DNA from: a virus
Strand: one strand, 5' to 3'
Length of the DNA stretch: 64,000 bases
IMG/VR virus record: IMGVR_UViG_3300034691_000049
Location: 1-64,000 of that record
Part shown: positions 56,582-64,000 of the stretch, one piece after another
Layout: each line of letters opens with the position of its first letter
Position numbering within the stretch: the first letter of the stretch is position 1
The notes under the pieces: generated by a model
What the model was told of the DNA's origin: nothing
What the model saw: the letters and a program-made list of their open reading frames with translations, nothing else
Database searches by the model: none
Translations under genes and position numbers: made by a program

Positions 56582-56757
56582 TTGGTTTGCTCCTTTTCAA
56601 AGCAAGGGACGCACTTAGCGCCGTACATGGGACCACCGTGGCCACGAATACCGTGACCGCACTGCGAACACGAGACAACACACGCAGTGGCGATTGTTCC
56701 GGGTTTCAGGTGGTGAATTGGTTTGCCTTCTTTGGTATAGCCGAGAATTTCGCTCAT
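56578..56757 (-). CDS. small zinc-ribbon-like protein, 59 aa
   Basis: Cys pairs CSQCGHG and CVPCF about 20 residues apart form a plausible four-Cys zinc site; Gly-rich linker (HGIRGHGGPMYG) between them. GAGG lies before the ATG 56755-56757. Such small zinc ribbons often bind nucleic acids or RNA polymerase, but there is no direct evidence here. Confidence 0.6.
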   Translation of the reverse strand: MSEILGYTKEGKPIHHLKPGTIATACVVSCSQCGHGIRGHGGPMYGAKCVPCFEKEQTK

Positions 56758-56800
56758 ACGAACGGCCTCACGTAGACGTAATAAAACCAGACAGATGCGA

Positions 56801-56974
56801 TCACGGAATGTCGTGCTCCGCTTCGCATTCGATTTGCGCTACTGCTGGGAAGCCGTGCTGCTGAAGTTTGTCGTTAAGACAGCCTTCGACCAGCTCAGCG
56901 TACTCATATTCCAGCAACTCGTCGATTTGCCCTTCAGGGATGTACAAAGTACACATGACGATGACTTGTTTCAT
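56801..56974 (-). CDS. hypothetical protein, 57 aa, coupled to DNA polymerase
   Basis: ATG 56972-56974 overlaps the DNA polymerase stop (ATGA). Layout strand-helix-strand: KQVIVMCTLYIPEG, then DELLEYEYAELVEGC, then FPAVAQIECEAE. Possibly a small ferredoxin-like fold. Not recognised. Confidence 0.6.
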   Translation of the reverse strand: MKQVIVMCTLYIPEGQIDELLEYEYAELVEGCLNDKLQQHGFPAVAQIECEAEHDIP

Positions 56975-59604
56975 GCAGCCTCCTTTTTACGAATTTTGAC
57001 CATATGTGCTTTGCACACGGCCTTAATGGTAGGAATGTCGGCATTAACCGGCAATGTCACTGGGGTAGCCCAGTTCGGATAAAACAAGTCGAGTGCAGCG
57101 CCGATCTTGACCTTGTCGTGGTGCAACTCGGGCAGATCCTGCCAAGACATTTCTTCGATCAACGCATTGTTCGCAAACTCCACCACAGCCGGATCATTTC
57201 GGATCAGGAGGTAGATGGCGTCGTGAATCAACGCAACTGGTTTGATGTCGTAGCGGAATGGGCTTGCATGCACACGTTTCATGAACGCAGCCGCCGCACG
57301 GTTGTTCAACAAGCCATACGACTGACCCATTGCGTTGCCCGCGGTACGACCTTCGGCTGCCACCTCTTTCGGGGTACAGTCCAGGCCCAGGTACGACCGG
57401 CCGAGCATTGGAGTGCGCAGACGCAAGCCAAATGCCACAGTGACGTAGCCGTCACGGGTCGCTTGAACCAAACGGTCCATGATGTACTCGGTCGAGGCCT
57501 TGTACAGATCGTGGAAGTTCGCTTCGATCCGTTTCGCTTTCTCTTCTGACCAACCAAGGTTTTTCATCAGAGTGGCGAACGTTCCCTGATAAGTCAGGGC
57601 GAAAGTTGGTGCTTTCGACTCTTGACGCAGGTCCGGGTACTTCTTGGCGATGCTGTTGATCGAATCAACCGAAGTTGGGTCAATGTCTGGCATTTGGTCC
57701 ATGAAGTATGCATAGGCACGCAGACAGTGACCATCGTAGCCGTCGAGGTAAACCTTCAGCTTGTTTGGGTCTTTCGTCGTCAGTGCAGAGATGTAATCCT
57801 CCAGACTGTTGAAGTCAGCACCCGCGAAGATCCAACCCAACGGACCCATGAACATTTCTTTAATCAGCTTGCCGTAAGCGGAGCCAGCCGGCAGGTTTTG
57901 CATGTTTGGGTCGGATGAAGACAGCCGGCCTGATACAGTGCCGCCGATGTTGAACACGCCGTGCAGATAACGCATGCCGTCGGCTTTGAGGATGCCATTC
58001 TCGAAAGCAGGCATAAACGCCTGGAGAATCTTGGTCACTGCTGAATAGTCGATTAACGCTTGCAGCAGAACCTTATACGGTGCTGCCTTTTCATGCTCGA
58101 TCAACTGGGCAATGATTTTGCCGCCACTGGCCGGTGCCTTGGTAGGCGTGCGGGCAATGATCGGCAAACCCATCAAGTCATACAGGAGCTTCTGCAATTG
58201 CAGCGGGGAACCTGGGTTGAACACCGTATCTGCAAACTTCTCCAGCGGGTGCTGTTTCGTCTTCAGTTTAGCGTTCGCCGTCTCCATCGCCGCAGTTTGC
58301 AGGATGAAGTTTAGCTTCGAGGTCAGAGGATCATCTTGGATGATGCGCAGATAACCTTCTTGCAGCTTCTCCAGTTTTTCTTTGGTTTCGATGATCTTCT
58401 TCGGGTCCATCGGCAGTCCCACCAACTCAACGTTGATGATCAGCTTCATGGAGTCCTTCATCAGGCCGTTGTACAGATCAAGCTGCTGATCACGCACCAC
58501 GACAGGCATGTGCTTGTCATAGGTGTAATTCGTGGCCATGCAGTCTACGCCGTTGTACCGGAGTAGATTCGGCAACGGGATTTTACGGATGTCCTTGATG
58601 TCGTCCTCGGCATAGTTGCCGGTGAACTCTTGCGACTGGTATTTCAGGCCCAGGGTGTTACCCGAGCACGAGTTGACCGACAGGTAACTCAGGATCTTTG
58701 TGCAATCGAGATTGCTGCACATGATGTCCAAACCTTCCAGGCAGCTCTTGTAATCCAGAGGATCACGCATCCAGAGGTTGTAAATCAGGTGCTTTACGTC
58801 AAACGTTGCACTGTGGAACCGTTTTGCGCCTATGTACTTCTTGAGGAAGTCCTTGAGTATTTGACGTACCTCTTCGTTGTCCCGACGGTAGTGGTAGTTA
58901 CCATCATCATCCTTTTCCCCTAAATCGTTGAGATCTACAGGGAAAGCAATGAAGTCGTGGTGGGTCCAGGCCAAAGCAAACGTGGCAATACCACATTCGT
59001 CCAATCGAAGGCTGTAGCCCTCAATGTCCATCGCCAGATGCGGGAACTTGTGCAGTTCCATCAAAGCGTTACGGATTTGGTCCGGGGTCTTCGGGTAGAA
59101 CTCCGAATGGATGATTTGATCGCCTGGCGGGACGTAGTTGCCTTTATAGACGCTGCATAGCGCATCAAGGCCCTGATCCAGGTGGGCTTTCTTATCCGGG
59201 GCAAACACCAGCACCTGGTAGTTCACGCCCAACACAACTTGCATGTGTTCGTACCCGGGCACCGCACAGGGCAGCGAATAACCGAGGTGAACCTCTGCCT
59301 TTTTCTGTCCGGTCAGGTACTTAAAATACGTACCGTCGGTGCAGTAGATGTATTTGACGTGGGCCTTCTCCAATACTTTCAGCAAATTGGCTGAATAGGA
59401 CTTCACTTGCGCCGCTGACACCTTTTTTGCACTTTCGTACGAAAGGGTGAAGGCGATGCAGTCTTCCTGCGGAATGCCCCGGTCTTTGAGCGGTTGAATG
59501 TAGTTCTTGTGAATCAGTGCCTGATCAAACGTGTATTGTTTCATCAGGACGGCCACTGGGTAGTGACCGCTTTCGTTCTTCTGAAAGAAGAGATGATGGC
59601 GCAC
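56971..59604 (-). CDS. family A DNA polymerase with 3'-5' exonuclease (N4 gp39-like)
   Basis: 877 aa replicative polymerase. Exonuclease motifs: ExoI AMDIEGYS (Asp193, Glu195), ExoII ATFDVKHL near 270, ExoIII YNGVDCMAT near 350. Polymerase motifs: A GADFNSLE (Asp597), B RQESKAPTFALTYQG near 660-675, C LIHDAIY (His794-Asp795). The first ~170 residues are an N4-type extension. GTG start (59602-59604) overlaps the previous stop, with GGAG seven bases upstream. No 5'-nuclease domain, as expected for phage enzymes. Confidence 0.93.
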   Translation of the reverse strand: MRHHLFFQKNESGHYPVAVLMKQYTFDQALIHKNYIQPLKDRGIPQEDCIAFTLSYESAKKVSAAQVKSYSANLLKVLEKAHVKYIYCTDGTYFKYLTGQKKAEVHLGYSLPCAVPGYEHMQVVLGVNYQVLVFAPDKKAHLDQGLDALCSVYKGNYVPPGDQIIHSEFYPKTPDQIRNALMELHKFPHLAMDIEGYSLRLDECGIATFALAWTHHDFIAFPVDLNDLGEKDDDGNYHYRRDNEEVRQILKDFLKKYIGAKRFHSATFDVKHLIYNLWMRDPLDYKSCLEGLDIMCSNLDCTKILSYLSVNSCSGNTLGLKYQSQEFTGNYAEDDIKDIRKIPLPNLLRYNGVDCMATNYTYDKHMPVVVRDQQLDLYNGLMKDSMKLIINVELVGLPMDPKKIIETKEKLEKLQEGYLRIIQDDPLTSKLNFILQTAAMETANAKLKTKQHPLEKFADTVFNPGSPLQLQKLLYDLMGLPIIARTPTKAPASGGKIIAQLIEHEKAAPYKVLLQALIDYSAVTKILQAFMPAFENGILKADGMRYLHGVFNIGGTVSGRLSSSDPNMQNLPAGSAYGKLIKEMFMGPLGWIFAGADFNSLEDYISALTTKDPNKLKVYLDGYDGHCLRAYAYFMDQMPDIDPTSVDSINSIAKKYPDLRQESKAPTFALTYQGTFATLMKNLGWSEEKAKRIEANFHDLYKASTEYIMDRLVQATRDGYVTVAFGLRLRTPMLGRSYLGLDCTPKEVAAEGRTAGNAMGQSYGLLNNRAAAAFMKRVHASPFRYDIKPVALIHDAIYLLIRNDPAVVEFANNALIEEMSWQDLPELHHDKVKIGAALDLFYPNWATPVTLPVNADIPTIKAVCKAHMVKIRKKEAA

Positions 59605-60128
59605 TAGCTATCTCCTTGGATTAGATTTGTCATTAAGCGCACTTTGAGCGCGTCCAATGATCGCTCGCCGATGCCCATTTCGTGCGCGGCGTCGTCCATG
59701 TCAACATCGGCCAAATTAATGCCTTCTATTGCCAGAACTTGCTGGAACGGGTAACGCAATGCCGTCGGCAAGCGCTGAAAGAGAACTTCAGCATCATCCG
59801 AGGAGTTCAGCCACTTTTGAATGTAGCCGGCCACCAATGGACGTTCTTCTCGTTCGATCAGAAACTGTTCGTCGATAATCTTGTCCATTGCCGGCTGAAG
59901 GCTTTCAAACAGCCTAGGGATGTTCTGTGGGGGCTTTGCATACCTGGATTGCGTGTGGAACTTGTTGCGGTACATAAAGCCCCAATACTGGACACCAACC
60001 AAAGCGTCGTTCTCCGCGATAAGCTCGGTGAGCTTCCGTTTGTGGCGTTCCTCTACCGGGCCATACACATACGCAAGCAAGGCCTCACGCACTTTCAGTT
60101 TGAACGTCGCTTGTGCTCGGCGGTCCAT
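59604..60128 (-). CDS. hypothetical protein between helicase and DNA polymerase, 174 aa
   Basis: Start at ATG 60126-60128, overlapping the helicase stop (TAATG), with GGAG five bases before. Mostly helical and charged, no catalytic motif; Lys/Arg-rich N-terminal third (DRRAQATFKLKVREALLAYV). N4 also has an uncharacterised gene between gp37 and gp39, so this is its positional equivalent. A replisome accessory role is inference. Confidence 0.7.
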   Translation of the reverse strand: MDRRAQATFKLKVREALLAYVYGPVEERHKRKLTELIAENDALVGVQYWGFMYRNKFHTQSRYAKPPQNIPRLFESLQPAMDKIIDEQFLIEREERPLVAGYIQKWLNSSDDAEVLFQRLPTALRYPFQQVLAIEGINLADVDMDDAAHEMGIGERSLDALKVRLMTNLIQGDS

Positions 60129-61384
60129 TATTTTCTCCGTAAATCTCCGGTCAGAATGATTCGGCTCCGGCCCCGGCTCAGTGCCACATACAAGATGCGG
60201 GCAAGCTGTTCCAGTGTCCGGCATTTGGAACAAATGTCGTTGAGGTCGATCATGACAATGTCATAGGTCGAGCCCTGGGACTTGTTGACGGTCTGTGCGA
60301 ACGAAGGACGCAGATCGATCCAAGTGTCGAGGATGATCTTCATCGCGTGGTAGTCGTCCTCACGGACAGCCTCAGCATGGGCCTTGTCCTTCTGCCCGCG
60401 GTGCTTGGGCATGAAGTAGTAGCTGCCTTTGCCGCGCAATAGCAGTTGGTAACCCTCCACGAAGTATTCCTTGGTCAGTTCCACTTCTTCAAGCGTGACC
60501 TCTTCGTTGGCGTTGCATTTACTGCCGTTGTTTTGCACGGCTTCGTTGACCAGCATACGCTGACCTACTTGCGGCACAGTGGTGCCCAGCACCTTCTTCG
60601 ACAAGAAGTTGTTGTAGCGGGTGACGCAGTCGTTGGTGTAGGCGAGAATCTTCACCTGCTTGTCACGTTCCTCGGTAAACAAGCGATACGCTTCGGCATT
60701 GAACTCTTCCTGGGACAACCGATCGATTACGCCCGGGGTGAGCGGAAACTTCGACCAACTGCCTTCCATTACGGCAGCACGTAGGTTGCCCATCAGTGTT
60801 TGCAACACACCGCCTTCGAAGCGGACCAAATCGGTCAGTTCGATCTCGCACGCGTTCAAATTGAACGCAGGCATGACATCGCTTTCGATAGGCGTGAGTT
60901 GCGCCGGATCGCCGATAAACACCAGCTTGCAGCGCTTGGTTTGTTGAAGGATCTTGCGCAGCAATACATCATCGATAAAGCTGGCTTCGTCTATGAACAC
61001 CAGTGAGTTTTCCAGGCCATCGCCGTACTCGACCAAGGTTTTCTTCTTGGTCTTGTAGTCGGTGGACAAGCGCAGCTCACAGGCACTGTGAATGGTCTTG
61101 ACCTCTTGGGCGTAACCAACAGCCAGAGCAAAGGCCTCGGCTGCTTGGTTGGTCGTTGCGGTCAACACGATTTCTGGCGGACGGTATTCGGGCGCACATA
61201 GCTTGGCCATGGCATCCATTTGCGGAAGATCTTCCAACAACCGGCGCACGAGCGTCGTTTTGCCGGTGCCGCTGTATCCCTTGAGCACCATCACCGTCTG
61301 GGCCGGGTCCAGGTAAAAGCTCAGGAATTTATCGTAACCACGCTCCTGACTCGGAGTTAAATCAAAATGGTTCATCATCGACAT
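60128..61384 (-). CDS. SF1 DNA helicase, Dda/RecD-like (N4 gp37-like)
   Basis: About 418 aa. Motif I GYSGTGKTT near residue 34-42, motif II VFIDEAS near 143, motif III FIGDPAQLTPI near 165, motif V QTVNKSQGSTYDIVMIDL near 370 and motif VI LYVALSRGRSRIILTG near 400. Unwinds DNA 5'-3' in relatives such as Dda. The start codon is ambiguous: three in-frame ATGs (61384, 61378, 61375) lie inside the end of the VWA gene without a good ribosome site, implying coupling. Confidence 0.87.
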   Translation of the reverse strand: MSMMNHFDLTPSQERGYDKFLSFYLDPAQTVMVLKGYSGTGKTTLVRRLLEDLPQMDAMAKLCAPEYRPPEIVLTATTNQAAEAFALAVGYAQEVKTIHSACELRLSTDYKTKKKTLVEYGDGLENSLVFIDEASFIDDVLLRKILQQTKRCKLVFIGDPAQLTPIESDVMPAFNLNACEIELTDLVRFEGGVLQTLMGNLRAAVMEGSWSKFPLTPGVIDRLSQEEFNAEAYRLFTEERDKQVKILAYTNDCVTRYNNFLSKKVLGTTVPQVGQRMLVNEAVQNNGSKCNANEEVTLEEVELTKEYFVEGYQLLLRGKGSYYFMPKHRGQKDKAHAEAVREDDYHAMKIILDTWIDLRPSFAQTVNKSQGSTYDIVMIDLNDICSKCRTLEQLARILYVALSRGRSRIILTGDLRRK

Positions 61385-62555
61385 CAAACCGAATTGTGGT
61401 GCCGAAGTCGCAGTGGAACATGTCCTTGGAATATCCATGGATCATCCACATGACCGGGCACCCGGGGTTGAAGGAAGGATGGCTATATTCACCATCCGTG
61501 AAGACGCAAAGCGCCGTCGGCTTGTTGAGCTTCGCCCACTCCATCAGCGGCTCGATGCAAGTACCGCCACGACCACGCAGCTCAAGATTGGCCATGTCGC
61601 GGACAGTCTTCAACCGGTGCACCGATTTGATCTCGCAGGTGAACTGCACCAACGTTATCCGTTCTGGTTTAAGGTTGCGAATCACAGCCATCAGCTCACT
61701 GACGTAGCGCTTGATGTCTTTATCGCTGACCGAACTCGACATGTCGAATGCGAACGCGATGTGTCCCAGCTTTTTGCCTTGCAGCCCGGGCATCAACATC
61801 GGGTAGAACCGGCGATTGAGCTTCTGCCAACTGTAATTGGACTTGTCGATGGCGTTGAAGAACTTACGCAAATGCGCAGCCATCGGCAGTTTCGGTTTCA
61901 GCAGGCTATCCAGAAAGACCTGCACGTCGGCCGGGACCGAGCCAGCAGCCTGACCACCTTTCATTTGGGCAGCAACAGCCGCCGAAGTGATGTTGGCTTT
62001 GACTGCCTGCTTGACTTGATTGGGGTCCAGCCCGGGTTCAGACATGCCTGGCTGACGCAGATCGTTCATCGGCGTACCGTCACCAGGTTTGCTGCCACTG
62101 CCGCCACCATCAGGCTCTGGGTTTTCCTGCAACAGCCGGTAGACCTGAAGCGTGTTCATGCCCCGGTACTGCACGTCGTAGCACCAGTTGACCAAAGGCT
62201 CAAAGCCGGCCTGTACCAGGAAGTCGTTGATGACGTAGTCAGCCGCCCGGTTAAAGCGCATGTGGTTCTCTGGGGAGATCCCGTGAACCTTGGCCAGCTC
62301 CATGTGATCGAGCGCCGCGTGCATCGCCTCGTGGGCAATCAGCGTGGGTCGTTGCTTACGCGTCAGCCCCAGGAAGAAGCCAGTGTTATAGAAGATGGCC
62401 AGCCCGTCAGTAGCCGCGGTCTGATTGTCCGGGCCGTCATCCACGATCTGTTTCATCATCAGGGCCAGGGTGGTCACAAAAGTGGCCGCGGGCATTTGCA
62501 TCAGGTCCAGTCGTGCCTTGGTGACAGCCTTCCAAAACTCAGTATTTTGTTCCAT
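61362..62555 (-). CDS. VWA-domain protein with N-terminal metallopeptidase-like domain (N4 gp25-like)
   Basis: 397 aa. N-terminal domain has HEAMHAALDHM (HExxH zinc motif, near residue 74-84). The middle is Gly/Pro-rich linker. The C-terminal von Willebrand A domain has MIDAS DMSSS near 275, and the GRGGTC and FTDGEYS segments near 335-360. Such proteins pair with MoxR-type AAA+ ATPases; the AAA+ gene is at 63040-64000. In N4 the same pair exists (gp24/gp25), function unclear. GGAGG precedes ATG 62555. Confidence 0.85.
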   Translation of the reverse strand: MEQNTEFWKAVTKARLDLMQMPAATFVTTLALMMKQIVDDGPDNQTAATDGLAIFYNTGFFLGLTRKQRPTLIAHEAMHAALDHMELAKVHGISPENHMRFNRAADYVINDFLVQAGFEPLVNWCYDVQYRGMNTLQVYRLLQENPEPDGGGSGSKPGDGTPMNDLRQPGMSEPGLDPNQVKQAVKANITSAAVAAQMKGGQAAGSVPADVQVFLDSLLKPKLPMAAHLRKFFNAIDKSNYSWQKLNRRFYPMLMPGLQGKKLGHIAFAFDMSSSVSDKDIKRYVSELMAVIRNLKPERITLVQFTCEIKSVHRLKTVRDMANLELRGRGGTCIEPLMEWAKLNKPTALCVFTDGEYSHPSFNPGCPVMWMIHGYSKDMFHCDFGTTIRFDVDDEPF

Positions 62556-62579
62556 TGGTTTGCCTCCAAGGCAGAATGG

Positions 62580-63011
62580 TTATTGAGAGAGCAGATTGCG
62601 CAGTTTGTGCATTTGCCCGTTTGCTTCGCGATCATCCCACGATTCCTGTCCGCAGCAGACGTGACAGATGCGATATCGTGTTACATCGTCCATATCACGG
62701 GGAAGGTAACGTTCATAGACTGCGGCTAGCCCTGGGTCAGGCACCAAATTGCTGTGCATAATGGTGCCATCATGCCCATATCGGAATTGTCCGCGCTGGT
62801 TAGCAGACAATGAGCCCTTTACCGGGAAACATGCGTAATTAAACGAGATTCCTGCTGCCCATAAGGCATCCCTCACAGGACCGCCTTGCACAGAAACTAG
62901 AAGCACCATCATGTCGCCACATGACCAGATTCTGGGCATTTTGCGAATGTTGAGTGCTTCCAGCACGGCCACGCAGTCATCCGGTTTGAAACCAATAGCT
63001 GTAGTGGCCAT
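62580..63011 (-). CDS. hypothetical protein between AAA+ and VWA genes, 143 aa
   Basis: Not recognised. Start at ATG 63009-63011, after GTGGGG; an upstream in-frame ATG at 63060 overlaps the AAA+ gene and is less likely. Contains Cys residues at the C-terminus (RICHVCCGQESWDD), a possible metal site. Inserted between two genes that normally act as a pair, so possibly an accessory subunit. Confidence 0.65.
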   Translation of the reverse strand: MATTAIGFKPDDCVAVLEALNIRKMPRIWSCGDMMVLLVSVQGGPVRDALWAAGISFNYACFPVKGSLSANQRGQFRYGHDGTIMHSNLVPDPGLAAVYERYLPRDMDDVTRYRICHVCCGQESWDDREANGQMHKLRNLLSQ

Positions 63012-63039
63012 GTTGTAACCCCACTTTATATTGAAGGGA

Positions 63040-64000
63040 TCAGCCGACGAAGTCTTTGGCATTGGCCTTCATCCAAGCGGAAACCGCAGGATCGCCCAAT
63101 ACCGCCATGCCTTGACGGCGAGTGATGTTGCGCATGGTCACGATTTGGAACTCGGACGGAATCCGTTCGATGTATTCCATCATCACCTTGGCGTTGTCCT
63201 TGTCGAACCAGTCGCCCAGGGCGCCGGTCAATGCGTACAGCGGACCCGGCTCGTGAGAGCCCGGGACCAGCGCAGTTTTCGGGTTGACCAGGATGTCGGA
63301 TTTCTTCGGCAGACCTGCACGCATGCTGGCGAAGGCTACGAACTCGGTAGCAATTGCGTTGATGCAGCCGGCAATCGGTACTTGTTTGTTCAATGGGTTG
63401 CCTTTCCAGACATCCAGCAGCTTGTTCACGAAAGTCCACGAACGTGGGCACGCAAACGGTTGATCCGGGTTTTGGCTGTCGAAGGTGTAGAACGCCGCTG
63501 GGCGCCATTCCAGGTACGAAGTGATCAGGGAACGGACGTTGTTGCCTTTTTGCGCCCACTTCATCCAGTGATTCATGTCGGCAGTGACCGATAGGTTGAT
63601 CAGCCGGGAGATCAGTGCCGTGGACATTGGGACTGTCACAGCCTGGTCGTCGTCGTGGTTACCGGCCGCACAGATGTGCGCCAGCGGATGAAGATCGCGC
63701 TGCCCAACCTTCCGGTCGAGGAAGAACTTGTAACTGGCCGCTTGGACCATTTCCGGCGCCGAAGTCAACTCGTCGCAGAACACCAGCCAGCCAGAATACT
63801 GCTGACCGGTTTTTGGGTTGATTGGCAGCTCGTCGGTGTCGAGCGGGAAGTTTTCCAGCGGGTAGTAGCGAGCCACACCTTTGACCATGTCCAGGCCGGG
63901 GAAACCGTTCATATCGGTCGGGTCGAAGCCGGCGAAGCGGTTGTCGATCAGTAGCAGGTTCATTTCGTCAGCAATTTCACTGATGACGGCGGATTTGGTA
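63040..64000 (-). CDS. MoxR-type AAA+ ATPase (N4 gp24-like), 5' end missing
   Basis: About 320 residues visible; the frame is open at the window edge. The first visible residues TKSAVISEIADEM are the end of a Walker A (G-x-x-x-x-T-K-S) and its helix. Walker B LVFCDELTSA, sensor-1 ICAAGNHDDD and an Arg near SRLINLS follow, as in MoxR-family ATPases. Acts with a VWA protein (61362-62555) as a chaperone-like remodelling pair; the target is unknown. Confidence 0.85.
   Translation of the reverse strand, partial: TKSAVISEIADEMNLLLIDNRFAGFDPTDMNGFPGLDMVKGVARYYPLENFPLDTDELPINPKTGQQYSGWLVFCDELTSAPEMVQAASYKFFLDRKVGQRDLHPLAHICAAGNHDDDQAVTVPMSTALISRLINLSVTADMNHWMKWAQKGNNVRSLITSYLEWRPAAFYTFDSQNPDQPFACPRSWTFVNKLLDVWKGNPLNKQVPIAGCINAIATEFVAFASMRAGLPKKSDILVNPKTALVPGSHEPGPLYALTGALGDWFDKDNAKVMMEYIERIPSEFQIVTMRNITRRQGMAVLGDPAVSAWMKANAKDFVG

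Noticed and set aside
1-64000. CRISPR array, insertion sequence or integrase/attachment site
   Set aside because: No evenly spaced direct repeats, no transposase or recombinase motifs and no lysogeny genes were seen.

Overview
The window is most of the genome of a lytic, N4-like podovirus (Schitoviridae), shown in an orientation and phase unlike the usual N4 map. The diagnosis rests on several N4 hallmarks. There is a giant single-subunit virion RNA polymerase (3382 aa, 26735-36883). A second phage-type RNA polymerase is split into two polypeptides (1-336 partial and 1146-2075). The replication set is N4-type: family A DNA polymerase, P-loop/AEP primase, single-stranded DNA-binding protein, RecA-fold ATPase, PD-(D/E)XK nuclease, SF1 helicase, and a VWA plus AAA+ pair. 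The late block runs from terminase through portal and coat to vRNAP. No integrase, repressor module or CRISPR array is visible. The host is not identified by the sequence; a Pseudomonas-like gammaproteobacterium is plausible but unproven.

Layout. (1) 1-10570, minus strand: early/pre-middle genes. It holds the two RNAP-II subunits, a tightly overlapping array of small proteins sharing a C-terminal motif with a macro-domain-like protein among them, a helix-turn-helix protein and many small secreted or membrane proteins. (2) 9848-10940: largely non-coding DNA at the early/late divergence. In N4 the early and late starts lie at opposite physical ends of the linear genome, so the real termini are probably here. 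(3) 10941-36883, plus strand: virion genes (terminase, portal, scaffold, coat, tail tube, ejection proteins, vRNAP), interrupted at 15243-16144 by a minus-strand dut plus Tad2 (anti-Thoeris) cassette. (4) 36889-38571: a tRNA-Arg(TCT), a second aberrant tRNA-like gene, two small genes and about 870 bp of non-coding DNA full of nested inverted repeats. (5) 38572-46234, minus strand: replication/recombination genes. (6) 46735-53127, plus strand: an island of tail-fibre and lysis genes (lambda-J-like tip protein, fibre, endolysin, Rz/Rz1). (7) 53142-64000, minus strand: a holin candidate, dCTP deaminase, DNA polymerase, helicase, VWA and AAA+ genes; the last runs off the window.

How it fits together (from N4 knowledge). 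vRNAP, injected with the DNA, transcribes early genes and makes the two-subunit RNAP. That enzyme transcribes the middle replication genes. The SSB then helps host sigma70 RNA polymerase at weak late promoters. dCTP deaminase and dUTPase would feed dUMP synthesis. The least explained features are the C-terminal-motif protein array, the structured 870-bp region, a plus-strand-biased CTGGTTT word, and intergenic GC hairpins with 3-nt loops.
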